A program made the translations under genes and the position numbers. The notes below the pieces were generated by a model. That model saw only the letters and a list, made by a program, of their open reading frames with translations. It made no database searches and was not told the origin of the DNA. From Lysinibacillus fusiformis (GTDB lineage Bacteria > Bacillota > Bacilli > Bacillales_A > Planococcaceae), in assembly GCA_030027265.1 (NCBI GenBank), contig JASENG010000005.1, forward strand, positions 1-64,000: 64,000 bases of DNA, given 5' to 3'. Below, piece by piece: positions 15,857-24,856 of this stretch. The first letter of the stretch is position 1. Each line of letters starts with the position of its first letter.

Positions 15857-17479
15857 TTATCGTTTAAATAATCTTTTGAAAAAACTTGTCTTTGTTTTTG
15901 GTTGATCTTCTGGAATCTCCATATCAAATTGAACGGATGGCAATTGGTGAATATCGAAATAATTTCGGTTAATCCACACTTCGATATTATTATAATTCGT
16001 AGGTGTATAAATCAAAATATCTGCCCCCACTAAATTGAAAAAGCATAGTAGAATAATGTCGTTTTCCGTAAAGTTATCAGGCTTGTTATCATAAATAACA
16101 ATTTTTGGAACGCTTCCCGTAAAATCAAAGGTCTCGACCAGTCGCAGAAACTCTTTATCCATGGTAATAATCGTCATTAGTATTTTAATTCGCAAATCAT
16201 CTGTCATTTCCTGTAAAAACATATCTGACTTTATAAGCTCATTCATTTTCCCGACAATGAAATCCTGTACGGTTTGATTTAGATAGCCTAATCGGTATAC
16301 AGGGTGTTTAAATAACTTTTCCTTTTCGATTAAACCGTTCCCATCAAAAATAAAGGAAGTCGAATACATTTCCTGCCTGCTATACAGAATCGTTGTAAAA
16401 TCGACCTTTTCTTTAAATACCGTATTGACTGTATTCTTCAATTCAAATAACTCTTTCCAATAGTCCTCTAATTGTTCGTATGTACCACTAACTTTCACAA
16501 ACAAATTAGGGACATAGACTATTTCATTTTTCACCTGGAACTCAGGTCTGATTTTTGCCTCTTCATGCCATAAAATTTTCATTTCGTCATGAGTTGTTCT
16601 TAATGTTATTGGTTTTGTAGAACCTGCTTCGTATTGTCTCGTTTTAAATATCCCTACATCGTCCCCGTATAAGAAACTCTCAATTTCCTCTTTTGCTTCA
16701 TATGTCACCGTTTTCTTCCTTACACGTTTTGCTTCCAGAGGGAATGGTTCAAGTGGGAAGCTATTTGAATACACCATTCTTTTTGAGAAAGTGTCATTTG
16801 GATCGATTTGAGAAAACTTCTGTTCTTTGGCTGGCTCCGTATGAATATATAGGATATCCATCCCCATTAAAGAAAGAAAGATTAAAAAATATATCTCATG
16901 GGCTTTAATGTCGCCGTAAAAAATGATTTTCGGAATATCTTTTTCAGACTGGCCAGTCGGATATAACTTTGGCAGGATACGCTGGAGCCAAATTAACATT
17001 TTTACAACGAAAGTTTCCATTTTGGATGTATTGACAAATGATTCATTCTTAAGAAATAATTCAAGCACTTGCTGTAAAGCTTTATGAATAACTGGATAAT
17101 GACTATGTCCATAAAATATGCGAGAATTAAAAAATAGGAAGTTTCCTTGTTTTTTCAATGCAGAAATATCTTGCGTTAAGGAGGACCCTATAAAATTTTT
17201 AAAATAGCTCATTTCATTATTTTGCGGAGTTAGGATGGGTCCATCAAATCGAACATAACGCCCATAACCCGTTAATTGTTCATCTAATCGGAACAATTCA
17301 TTTTTATATATGTTAAAATCATTTTCTTCATCGCCCTCGACACCGAGAATTCGATAGAAAAATATCGGTAATACAGGAGTATCGCCAGGAATATATCCGA
17401 TTCTTTTTTCGACGGGAACCAAAATATCCTCTAACGGATTCCTCGTTTCCTTTAAAGAAACAACATAGTTTGAACTCAT
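15857..17479 (-). CDS. yceG: YceG-family protein (tellurium-resistance-associated)
   Basis: A 540-aa protein matching B. subtilis YceG in length and in being followed by a TelA/YceH gene. The family has no assigned biochemical role. I see two similar halves: each has a helix-strand block ending in a short hydrophobic strand (PKIIFYGDIKAHEIYFLIFLSLMGMDILYIH near 190-220 and PKIVIYDNKPDNFTENDIILLCFFNLVGADILIY near 475-505). This suggests an internal duplication. No membrane segment is obvious. The frame is open to a TTG at 17527, but the ATG at 17479 (MSSNYVVSLKETRNPLEDI) with GGTGA upstream matches the family start. Assignment rests on overall resemblance and synteny. Confidence 0.82.
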   Translation of the reverse strand: MSSNYVVSLKETRNPLEDILVPVEKRIGYIPGDTPVLPIFFYRILGVEGDEENDFNIYKNELFRLDEQLTGYGRYVRFDGPILTPQNNEMSYFKNFIGSSLTQDISALKKQGNFLFFNSRIFYGHSHYPVIHKALQQVLELFLKNESFVNTSKMETFVVKMLIWLQRILPKLYPTGQSEKDIPKIIFYGDIKAHEIYFLIFLSLMGMDILYIHTEPAKEQKFSQIDPNDTFSKRMVYSNSFPLEPFPLEAKRVRKKTVTYEAKEEIESFLYGDDVGIFKTRQYEAGSTKPITLRTTHDEMKILWHEEAKIRPEFQVKNEIVYVPNLFVKVSGTYEQLEDYWKELFELKNTVNTVFKEKVDFTTILYSRQEMYSTSFIFDGNGLIEKEKLFKHPVYRLGYLNQTVQDFIVGKMNELIKSDMFLQEMTDDLRIKILMTIITMDKEFLRLVETFDFTGSVPKIVIYDNKPDNFTENDIILLCFFNLVGADILIYTPTNYNNIEVWINRNYFDIHQLPSVQFDMEIPEDQPKTKTSFFKRLFKR

Positions 17480-17822
17480 AGACTCACCATCTTTTATTTT
17501 AAATTCAATATTTTTAGTTAAAATCAATTATACATCTTTTATCATTATGTTGAGAGTGTTTATCCATAATTTCTCATTATTCTTATATATGCGATTATCT
17601 GCTTCAGTTTGAAAGCCGTATCATTTGATTATTTTTTCAATAGAAATCTTAAATTTAGTTCTAAATTTGATCTGCACAAAATAAATTAGTAGAGTGGGAT
17701 GACTCTGATTATACTGAATTTCTGGTTTTCGGAGCGCCTGTGGAAGAATTCATACTTTCGCAACACTTTTTGCTATTGTTTCTATAGCGAAAGAAATATA
17801 ATAGAAGTAATGGAGGTACAGT
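17480..17822. other. Divergent intergenic region, no gene seen
   Basis: About 340 bp separate yceG (minus) from the unknown gene at 17823 (plus). On the minus strand TGAAAA (17634-17639), a 15-nt spacer and CGG (17616-17618) loosely resemble an ECF-sigma promoter, which would fit a YceG-TelA stress operon; the match is poor. A frame of about 37 codons on the plus strand near 17680-17790 has no start codon and is not called. TATAAT-like sequence near 17800 may serve the downstream gene. Confidence 0.35.
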
Positions 17823-19214
17823 ATGCTAAAAATAAAAAATATCGAATTTATAAAAACTGTCTATGATGAATCTCTTTCACATAATATTTTCTCAATAGCA
17901 AATATTCAATTCTCCAATTATCCCCCAATCAATGGGGCTCTTTTGTATTGGAAAAAGAATACGTCTCGCGCTGATTTCACCCCCGAGGGTGACTTTAAGT
18001 TTTTCTATGATATGTCTAACATTACATACTACGCTTCTGTGAAATTTCCGAAAAATATTAAGCTGACTAGAGATCAAAGACAGGAATTAGCTTATATTTT
18101 GCTGGATGAGCGCGGATCTATTGGTACTTATAGTATAAAAACACACCCAAGCCGAAAAAAGAAATTCAAACCGCAAAAGGCTTTGGAAAAGTTAGACTTC
18201 CCGGTGGATTTCGATGTAAAATCAATTCCTTCTTATGTGGGACCGATTATCGATGAAATTGATATGAACCGAATGATCGAAGCGAATCCTAATATGTCTC
18301 AAAAGTTTATCCATGATTATTGCTTTTGGAGATATAATCTAGTAAAGCTTCATCCGACTGAGTTTGAGAAGTATCTAGATTACGTTGATTTTGCTTATGT
18401 TTGTTATGCATGTGATCAGTTAACGGAAAGTTACTTAATAGAACACCTTGATCAGGTGGATGTTGCTTCCCTGCAATACAACTATCCCGTATTATCAAGA
18501 CTTTCTGCTTCCTTCAAAAACTATATAGTGAGTGAATTAAGACGTCAAAAATTAAAAATAAACGATCATTTTGAACAGGAAATCGATTTATTTATAGAAG
18601 ATGAAACGTATTTTAGTGAGTATAGCACCATTCATTTACTAGATGAAGATGAATTAGAGGAAGAAGAAGAAAAGCTCGACTACCAGTTCTTCGAATTTGA
18701 GCGCGGTCAATATAAATGGACAGGCAGTGAACATATGGTTAAAGGCATTCCTTCACTAGCGAGTCAGATTTACGATGACATGGGCTACAAAAAACGCTCC
18801 AATAAAGAAATGGATATTTATTTCTATCAATATTCAAATAGACAGATACAATTAATGAGTGCTGTTTTGGAACCTCATTGGCTGCATCGCTACCGAGACA
18901 AAATAGATTGGAAAACAGCTAGTCAATATAATGAGTATTTAACGGAAGACTTCTTATCTGCTCATATCCAATATATCGATTTCGAAGCGCTCGGCAATAA
19001 TCTATGGTGTGAACTTTCAGAGGATTTCATCAAAAAATATTTAAAGCATTTTAATCATAACCAGCCTGTACCCATTATCATTCGCCATTTAACAGAAGAA
19101 TTGTATTTAAATTATAAAGATATGATCAAAGTAGATTCAGATCTTTTATTTCAATATTATGATGCTGTGGGCAATGATGAATACGAACGTTTACAAGAGC
19201 TTTTAAGCGAATAA
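17823..19214 (+). CDS. Uncharacterised 463-aa protein
   Basis: I do not recognise this family. The protein is soluble-looking, with no signal peptide or membrane helix. A mixed N-terminal domain (1-125) is followed by repeats of a helical motif with the pattern hydrophobic-S/T-E-D/E-F/Y-L/I (TESYLIEHLDQVDVASLQYN, TEDFLSAHIQYIDFEALGNN, SEDFIKKYLKHFN, TEELYLNYKDMI). That looks like an alpha-solenoid of short repeats such as those found in interaction scaffolds. An acidic stretch DEDELEEEEEKLD lies near 278-290. GGAGG lies 6 nt before the ATG. It is transcribed alone, divergent from the yceG-telA operon. A role linked to that operon is only a neighbourhood guess. Confidence 0.85.
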   Translation: MLKIKNIEFIKTVYDESLSHNIFSIANIQFSNYPPINGALLYWKKNTSRADFTPEGDFKFFYDMSNITYYASVKFPKNIKLTRDQRQELAYILLDERGSIGTYSIKTHPSRKKKFKPQKALEKLDFPVDFDVKSIPSYVGPIIDEIDMNRMIEANPNMSQKFIHDYCFWRYNLVKLHPTEFEKYLDYVDFAYVCYACDQLTESYLIEHLDQVDVASLQYNYPVLSRLSASFKNYIVSELRRQKLKINDHFEQEIDLFIEDETYFSEYSTIHLLDEDELEEEEEKLDYQFFEFERGQYKWTGSEHMVKGIPSLASQIYDDMGYKKRSNKEMDIYFYQYSNRQIQLMSAVLEPHWLHRYRDKIDWKTASQYNEYLTEDFLSAHIQYIDFEALGNNLWCELSEDFIKKYLKHFNHNQPVPIIIRHLTEELYLNYKDMIKVDSDLLFQYYDAVGNDEYERLQELLSE

Positions 19215-19260
19215 AAAAGGTATATCTGGATAACAAACATATCCATTATACCCTTTACGA

Positions 19261-19298
19261 AAAATCAGGAACAGTTCTCGACTATTCCTGATTTTTTT
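19261..19298. terminator. Bidirectional terminator
   Basis: A 12-bp stem (aaaaatcaggaa / ttcctgattttt) sits between the convergent genes ending at 19214 and 19303, with A and T runs on both sides. A second imperfect hairpin lies at 19216-19256. Confidence 0.9.
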
Positions 19299-19302
19299 AT
19301 GA

Positions 19303-21012
19303 CTATAAAAATTGATTTTGCATCTTTTGTGTGATATCTGCCACATTTAAAGGTTTACTAAAGTAATATCCCTGGACATATTCGCAATTATAGCGCTTCA
19401 GGATTTCCATTTCCTCAATCGTTTCGACCCCTTCAGCTACTACTTTTAACTTTAAAGCGTGGGCTAAAGCAATAATGGCTGCTACCATGGCCACGCCTGA
19501 TTCACCTTCACTTATATTGACGATGAAAGTTCGATCTATTTTAAGCGTATCCACAGGAAATTCTTTTAAATAACCCAAGGAACTATAGCCTGTTCCGAAG
19601 TCATCGATTGCTACTGTCAGTCCAAGATTTTTTACCTCTTGGATTTTATTAATTAGATCATTATTATAATCCATCATGCTCATCTCGGTAATTTCAATCT
19701 CTAGATGCTTGGGATTCACATTCGTTTCTTCAAGAATTTCAACTAGCCTTGCAACGAATTTTGGTTCCTTGAAATGTAAAGGGGAAATATTAACGGCAAC
19801 TCTTAGATTGAATTCGAACTGCTTTTCCCAGTCTTTAATTTGCAGTGCAGTCGTTTTAAGAACCCATTCGCCAATGTCATTGATGAGGCCACAATCTTCT
19901 GCAAATGGAATAAATTCATTTGGTGGAATTTGCCCTAGCTCTTCATCACTCCAACGAAGAAGTGCCTCCATCCCGATTAGTTCTTCCGATTGCACATCCA
20001 TTTTCGGTTGATAATGTATTTCTAGAAGGTCTTCTTTAATAGCATTTCGCAGCTTGGATTCGAAAATAAGGACATGGTCATTTTTTCCCTGCATGATATT
20101 AGTGAAAATCTCGTATTGATTTCCTTTTCTATTTTTTGCTGCATACATGGCCAAGTCAGCATTAACGAGTAAATTATCTACGTCTGTACCATGCTGTGGG
20201 TAGATACTAATTCCAATACTAATAGTTGAGTAGAATTCATGGGAGTTTAAAAAATATGGTTTTTCAAATATTTTCATTAGCTTTTTTGCCATTTCGGAAA
20301 GCAGGGTTATATCTTCAAGTATGTAAACAAATTCATCTCCATTTAAACGGTAAAAGGAGTTGCCGGTAAGATCAATGGACCTGAATCGATCTGCTACTTC
20401 TACTAAAAATAAGTCCCCGACATTATGGCCAAGAGCGTCATTTATATGGCGGAAACGGTTAATATCAATAAAGAACAGGGCGAACTTAGATTCTTTTTCT
20501 TTGCTTTGTATAATTAGTTGACTCAATTTTTGAGCCAGGCACCTACGATTGGGCAACCCTGTTAATACATCGTGATTAGCAAAATGTGTAATCATTTGAA
20601 TATTTTTTTGTTCTGTTATATCAGTACGAATCGAAATATACTGATACGGCTTTCCCTTTTGATTTAAAAAAGGAACGATTGTTGTTTGTACCCAGTAAAG
20701 TGTACCATCCTTTGCACGATTGCATATTTCGCCATTCCAAGTTTGACCGCTGCCAATTGTTTTCCACATTGTCTTAAAAAAATCTTTTGTATGAAATTTA
20801 GAATTTAATATACGGTGATTTTGACCAATTAATTCTTCACGACTATATTTTGAAATTTCGCAAAATCGATCATTCACAGCTGTTATATTTCCATTTGGAT
20901 CGGTCACAGCCAGGATGACAGCTTCATCAACTGCTGCCTTAATATCTTTTAATTCTTCATATGTATGCTCCATGAGTGAGGTTTCCGTTAACTGATTCTG
21001 ATTATTTATCAT
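19303..21012 (-). CDS. PAS-GGDEF-EAL cyclic-di-GMP phosphodiesterase
   Basis: A 569-aa cytosolic signalling protein that probably degrades c-di-GMP. Domains in order: PAS (about 25-135; NDRFCEISKYSREELIG), GGDEF (about 145-300) and EAL (about 318-565). The GGDEF signature reads NGDEF (224-228), a substitution at the first Gly that often abolishes cyclase activity; such domains may only bind GTP. The EAL domain keeps EALLRW (349-354), the metal-ligand stretch EITE (440-443), DDFGTGYSS (470-478) and EGVET, so phosphodiesterase activity is expected. The frame opens at 21087, but GGAGGG lies 5 nt before the ATG at 21012. Its PAS is strikingly like the first PAS of the cyclase at 62795-64000. Confidence 0.93.
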   Translation of the reverse strand: MINNQNQLTETSLMEHTYEELKDIKAAVDEAVILAVTDPNGNITAVNDRFCEISKYSREELIGQNHRILNSKFHTKDFFKTMWKTIGSGQTWNGEICNRAKDGTLYWVQTTIVPFLNQKGKPYQYISIRTDITEQKNIQMITHFANHDVLTGLPNRRCLAQKLSQLIIQSKEKESKFALFFIDINRFRHINDALGHNVGDLFLVEVADRFRSIDLTGNSFYRLNGDEFVYILEDITLLSEMAKKLMKIFEKPYFLNSHEFYSTISIGISIYPQHGTDVDNLLVNADLAMYAAKNRKGNQYEIFTNIMQGKNDHVLIFESKLRNAIKEDLLEIHYQPKMDVQSEELIGMEALLRWSDEELGQIPPNEFIPFAEDCGLINDIGEWVLKTTALQIKDWEKQFEFNLRVAVNISPLHFKEPKFVARLVEILEETNVNPKHLEIEITEMSMMDYNNDLINKIQEVKNLGLTVAIDDFGTGYSSLGYLKEFPVDTLKIDRTFIVNISEGESGVAMVAAIIALAHALKLKVVAEGVETIEEMEILKRYNCEYVQGYYFSKPLNVADITQKMQNQFL

Positions 21013-21192
21013 GAAGTCCCTCCGTTGCAAATTGACTGAAATATCATAAAATAATTTATTTTTAAGTATTATAGAATTATTATACATTTAAAAACAATAG
21101 GATAATAGAGTAAATGTCGAAAAATGTATATAAATTGTTACAAATTATATGGTAGCGTTTAGTAAAATAGTCTCGTTTTTGAACTATTTAAA

Positions 21193-21229
21193 AACAACCT
21201 CACCTGAAATGCCTTCAAGTAAGGTTGTT
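21193..21229 (-). terminator. Terminator after the tandem small genes
   Basis: On the minus strand aacaacct pairs with aggttgtt around a nested hairpin and is followed by TTTTAAA. Confidence 0.75.
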
Positions 21230-21252
21230 ATAGGGCGTTTTCTAAATCCGCA

Positions 21253-21414
21253 TCAATTACCAAAATCAAGTCCCCTTTTTAATACGGCTCTCTCATTATA
21301 AGCATCCAATTGCTGCTTGGACAAACTAAGTAAGTAAAAGGCAAAATTGATAGGTTCTAATCCATACTGCAGACACGCCTCTTTATAATAATCATAGCCA
21401 ACTTGATATTCCAT
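21253..21414 (-). CDS. Small acidic protein, tandem paralogue A
   Basis: The frame gives 53 aa beginning MEYQVGYDYYKEACLQYG and ending GLDFGN. It shares the pattern YDYY-x4-CL-x4-LEPI-x-FY-x4-LS-x-QLDAxNE with the gene directly upstream (21419-21574), so the two are tandem paralogues. Two ATGs occur (21417 and 21414); GGATGGAAG upstream favours the second. The start lies a few bases after the stop of the upstream gene, so the two are surely co-transcribed and probably translationally coupled. No known family is recognised. The conserved Cys and Tyr residues and two predicted helices are all that can be said. Confidence 0.7.
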   Translation of the reverse strand: MEYQVGYDYYKEACLQYGLEPINFAFYLLSLSKQQLDAYNERAVLKRGLDFGN

Positions 21415-21418
21415 CATC

Positions 21419-21574
21419 TTACTTCCATCCTTTCATTTGTTTTGCTTGCTCGTTAAATGCATCCAGTTGTTCATGGGATAATTGCTGTACAAAAAAATAA
21501 TAACTAATCGGTTCTAGTTCGAAGTCCAAGCATTTCGTTAAATAATAATCATAACCCTCATGATACATCGTCAT
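21419..21574 (-). CDS. Small acidic protein, tandem paralogue B
   Basis: The frame gives 51 aa, beginning MTMYHEGYDYYLTKCLDF and ending KQMKGWK. It is the first gene of the pair and the paralogue of 21253-21414 (shared YDYY, CL, LEPI, LS, QLDAFNE elements). AAAGGA lies about 11 nt before the ATG. Conservation of the protein pattern between the two copies, despite different DNA, supports that both are translated. Function is unknown. Similar 50-aa proteins in related genomes would be the first thing to look for. Confidence 0.7.
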   Translation of the reverse strand: MTMYHEGYDYYLTKCLDFELEPISYYFFVQQLSHEQLDAFNEQAKQMKGWK

Positions 21575-21783
21575 CGTAGATCAAATCCTTTCGATTTTTG
21601 TTATATAACAGTTTGCGTTTTATAAATTTAATATAGTACAGAACTTCCTATTCGTCAACGAAATTTTCTGAATAAATAATAATTAATTTATAATACAGCC
21701 AATTTCAGTGATTCGGATGGTATTGGTGATCTGATACGATTTTAAGGGTTTGGCTCTTGTTAAATCGCTTGAAACCAAATAAA

Positions 21784-21808
21784 AAACCCACGCAAACTAC
21801 GTGAGTTT
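21784..21808 (-). terminator. Terminator of yqeY
   Basis: On the minus strand an 8-bp stem (aaactcacg / cgtgggttt, one G-T pair) is followed by TTTTTT, 14 bp past the yqeY stop. Confidence 0.88.
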
Positions 21809-21821
21809 TGGATAACACTTT

Positions 21822-22250
21822 TTATGATATTAAACTTTTTACTACTTTCGACATTGTAGCCCCATCTGCTTTTCCAGTTAGAAGAGGTTTTGCAATCTTC
21901 ATGGCATCCCCCATGTTCATTCCTTTAGTGATACCTGCATTAGTTAACACTGCTGAAATTTCTTCTTCCGATAATTGTTTTGGCAAGAAACTTTTTAGTA
22001 AAGTAAGCTTTGCTTCTTCCTTTTCAATTAGATCATCACGATTTGCTTGTTTAGCCCCATCCAATGATTGGTTTGTTTGTTTAATTTCCCGATTTACAAT
22101 GGCGATTTCTTCTTCATTTGATAAGGGTACACCTTTTTCTTTCTCGGCTGTATCTAGCGCTGATTTTAAAAGTGTCAATACCCCTTTTGCCAGGACATTT
22201 TTTTCTTTCATAGCTGTTTTTAATTGTTCAAATACTGTTTCTTTAAGCAA
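21822..22250 (-). CDS. yqeY: GatB/YqeY domain-containing protein
   Basis: A 142-aa orthologue of B. subtilis YqeY, whose domain resembles the tail of the GatB amidotransferase and of some glutaminyl-tRNA synthetases; it may bind tRNA, but its role is unproven. Family features seen are LKTAMKEKNVLAKGVLTLLKSAL at the N-terminus, the central EEAKLTLLKSFLPKQLSEEEI and the C-terminal MGDAMKIAKPLLTGKADGATMSKVVK. The start appears to be a TTG at 22250 with AAAGGA 10 nt upstream; the nearby ATG is out of frame. In other Bacillales the gene usually follows rpsU, but here it is alone. Confidence 0.95.
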   Translation of the reverse strand: MLKETVFEQLKTAMKEKNVLAKGVLTLLKSALDTAEKEKGVPLSNEEEIAIVNREIKQTNQSLDGAKQANRDDLIEKEEAKLTLLKSFLPKQLSEEEISAVLTNAGITKGMNMGDAMKIAKPLLTGKADGATMSKVVKSLIS

Positions 22251-22590
22251 TTTATATTCATCCTTTCATATATAACGTCTCCAGTAACACTATTTACTAT
22301 ATTAGAAATAAGGGAATTTCGCCAATAATAGAGAACTAAGGAAGCTTAAATAATTTTTTGATCAAAAAAACAAAACTAAATTACTAAATCATTAAAATAT
22401 TTATTTTTATTTATAAATTGATATTCTATAAAAAAACGTTTCCATTCTCTAAAAGAGCTTTAATTCATCAAATTATACAATAGTCTGAAAATTCTCTATT
22501 GAAATAATCTTCTAAACTAATATAATAGTCCTTACATTACATCATGATGTTATATAAATAAATGGGCATCTTAGAGAGGATTTGTTTCGT
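22251..22590. other. Divergent intergenic region with two promoter candidates
   Basis: About 340 bp of very AT-rich DNA contain no gene that I can support. On the plus strand TTGAAA (22499-22504), a 16-nt spacer and a perfect TATAAT (22521-22526) should drive the transporter at 22591. On the minus strand TTGGCG (22320-22325), 18 nt and TATAGT (22296-22301) may drive yqeY. Confidence 0.55.
22499..22526 (+). promoter_or_regulatory. SigmaA-type promoter of the EIIC-like gene
   Basis: TTGAAA, 16-nt spacer, TATAAT; the predicted transcript start is about 58 nt before the ATG at 22591. Confidence 0.65.
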
Positions 22591-23619
22591 ATGAAAGATT
22601 TTTTTAGTAAGCTATTAACCGGTATGAGTTTAGGGATTGTCGTTTGTTTAATTCCAAATGCTCTAGTTGGAGAAATATTAAAATTAATTATTCCGTATGC
22701 TCCATTTTTTGAAACAGTATTAAATGTTTCCGTTATCGTAATGAGTTTGCTTCCAGTTATAATTGGCGTGATGGCCGGCATTCAATTTAAATTAACACCT
22801 ATCCAGACTTGCTCAGTTGGACTGGCCGCTTTTATCGGCAGTGGAGTTACATCCGTTATGGAGGATGGCTCCATTACAATGGCAGGAATCGGAACGGTTA
22901 TTAATATCGGTTTAACCACTGCCCTTGCTATTTTATTTGTTCAAATTTTAGGAACAAAATTAAAAGACTGGACGTTGCTTGCAATGCCGGCTTTAACGAT
23001 CTTTATTCCAGGTTTGATTGGATATTCAATCCTTCCTTATGTAAAAAACAGTTCTCTTTTAATTGGGAATGGGATTATGTATGTCACTGATCTTCAACCA
23101 GTTATAATGGGTGCACTTATTGCCATGATTTTCTCGATTCTTATTATCTCACCTATCTCGACAATCGGAGTAGCAACGGTAATTATGCTTTCTGGAATTG
23201 GCGCAGGGGCGGCAAACCTTGGAGTTTGCGCTTCAGGTGTCGGAATGTGTATTGCGAGTTTGCGTTCGAATAATTTCGGTACGGCAATTGCACATGTAGC
23301 ATCAGCTAAAATCCAAATGCGCAATTTCCTTATGAAGCCGAAAATTGCTTTACCAATGATATTGACAGCAGCCATATTAGGAGGTCTAGCTGGTGTATTC
23401 CAGATAGAAGGAACGCCGTATAGTGCAGGATTTGGACTGGCTGGTTTCGTTGGCCCGCTTAAATATCTGGATATTGTAGGCTGGCAAATGGAAAGCATCA
23501 TTCTCTCATTTACCCTATTTATCGGCTTACCGATCCTTTTAAATCTATTATTCATAAAACTATTTGAATCAAAACTGAAATGGGTAAAATCAGATGACTA
23601 TAAAGTAAATTATGAATAA
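22591..23619 (+). CDS. PTS EIIC-like integral membrane transporter
   Basis: A 342-aa protein of the PTS_EIIC_2 type, with about ten hydrophobic helices and conserved glycine-rich stretches (GVMAGIQFKLTPIQTCSVGLAAFIGSG, GIGAGAANLGVCASGVG). The family resembles the membrane domain of phosphotransferase systems but occurs without EIIA/EIIB partners, and none is nearby, so a classical PTS role is doubtful and the substrate is unknown. A TTG could start at 22582, but the ATG at 22591 with GAGAGGA upstream is better. It is monocistronic with its own promoter and terminator. Confidence 0.85.
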   Translation: MKDFFSKLLTGMSLGIVVCLIPNALVGEILKLIIPYAPFFETVLNVSVIVMSLLPVIIGVMAGIQFKLTPIQTCSVGLAAFIGSGVTSVMEDGSITMAGIGTVINIGLTTALAILFVQILGTKLKDWTLLAMPALTIFIPGLIGYSILPYVKNSSLLIGNGIMYVTDLQPVIMGALIAMIFSILIISPISTIGVATVIMLSGIGAGAANLGVCASGVGMCIASLRSNNFGTAIAHVASAKIQMRNFLMKPKIALPMILTAAILGGLAGVFQIEGTPYSAGFGLAGFVGPLKYLDIVGWQMESIILSFTLFIGLPILLNLLFIKLFESKLKWVKSDDYKVNYE

Positions 23620-23622
23620 ACG

Positions 23623-23664
23623 AATCCCCTCATCTATAAAGAAATTTTAAGATGAGGGGATTTT
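23623..23664. terminator. Bidirectional terminator
   Basis: A 13-bp stem (aatcccctcatct / agatgaggggatt) between convergent genes. It overlaps the last codons of the recombinase gene by 2 bp and is followed by TTTTA. Confidence 0.9.
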
Positions 23665-24568
23665 ACTGCTCCAAAGGATACTGCCCTGCCCCACAATAAT
23701 TCTTGTTAAACCGCTGTATCCGATCTTTTAACACGCTTTTACGTGCATATCCATATTGAATATATAAGTTATATAAATGTTCATCATGTGTTTTATTAAC
23801 ATGCGCTTCAATCCTAGTATATCTCACTACGGTTGCTGTTACTTTAAAACCAAGATTGTTTGACAAACTCTGGAAAATTCTCTCGATTGTTTTTACTGAA
23901 ATTGCTTCATTTTGTTTATTTCCTAAACCTAACCAAACAAACTCCCCCTCTTTACTTGAAGGTAATAATTCTTCCGTTTCGCAGTGAAATAAATCCAGCC
24001 ACTTAAGTAGTGTATCAGATAGCAAGAGCTTTCTTATTTTGTTATTTTGAATAATTGTGATTTCGGTTTCTTTAATATGTGACCATTTTAACCCTGCAAT
24101 TTCCGAAGGTTTTACGCCAATTTCAAGCATCAAATTCACAAGGCAAAAATTTCTCAAAGCAAACCATTTGTATTCATTATCTGAAGAAGATTGATATTCT
24201 TCAATCCAATATCTCGAAACTTTCTCGACTTGCTTATTTGACAAAGTCTGAATCGGTTTGTTCTCCAACCGGCTGGGTTTTAATAAGTTTTGCGGGATTT
24301 CATTTATTCTATTTCGCTGCTTTAAAAATTGCAAAAAATGATGCAAGGATGCTTTTTTGCGATTGATACTTGCTGCTGATGAATAGCTATCCGTTAAAAA
24401 TTCATTATACGATTCAATGATTTTACTTATTGGATCTTCAAAAGTGTACTGGTGCTCCTTCATATAATTCAAGAATTGCCGTGTATCAATGAAGTATTGC
24501 TTAATTGTATGAGGTGATTTCTTCAAGCTTCCTAAATAAGTTTTATAATAAATCGCTAAATCAACCAT
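23663..24568 (-). CDS. Degenerate tyrosine recombinase/integrase family protein
   Basis: The 301-aa protein has the two-domain XerC/phage-integrase layout: an N-terminal SAM-like core-binding domain (about 1-95, YLGSLKKSPHTIKQYFIDTRQFLNY) and a catalytic domain (about 105-290). The catalytic set is eroded. The first Arg, expected in the G-R-x-S-E-L motif, is Lys153 (GVKPSEIAGL). The His three residues before the retained Arg249 is Thr246. The GH box reads GY (273-274), and no Tyr stands where the nucleophile should be (about residue 283). It is therefore probably unable to cut DNA, yet the frame is fully intact, which suggests a retained non-catalytic role or very recent decay. No att sites or mobile genes lie alongside. 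Confidence 0.82.
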   Translation of the reverse strand: MVDLAIYYKTYLGSLKKSPHTIKQYFIDTRQFLNYMKEHQYTFEDPISKIIESYNEFLTDSYSSAASINRKKASLHHFLQFLKQRNRINEIPQNLLKPSRLENKPIQTLSNKQVEKVSRYWIEEYQSSSDNEYKWFALRNFCLVNLMLEIGVKPSEIAGLKWSHIKETEITIIQNNKIRKLLLSDTLLKWLDLFHCETEELLPSSKEGEFVWLGLGNKQNEAISVKTIERIFQSLSNNLGFKVTATVVRYTRIEAHVNKTHDEHLYNLYIQYGYARKSVLKDRIQRFNKNYCGAGQYPLEQ

Positions 24569-24856
24569 TTAAGTACCTCCTTATCGACTTGGACGTGAAT
24601 TTATATTTATTATAAAGTGTATTTTGGGCGAGAAATTTCTTTTTATTTATTATATAAACAGTGTCGGATAATATGCAAGTAACCCAGTCAGAAAGCTTGA
24701 TGCACAAGGTTCAATTATAGCAGAGAATAATTTCTAGTAAACTCACGATATTTTACAGTTATTTAATTTGCATTTTTTCTTGAATATTCAAAATAGGATG
24801 CTTGCGAAAGTTATTGTAGTATATACTGGGGATAACAAACAAAAGGGGCTGTTTGA

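Noticed and set aside
17680-17790. A 37-codon plus-strand frame upstream of the unknown 463-aa gene
   Set aside because: No start codon or ribosome binding site and no family; most likely chance.
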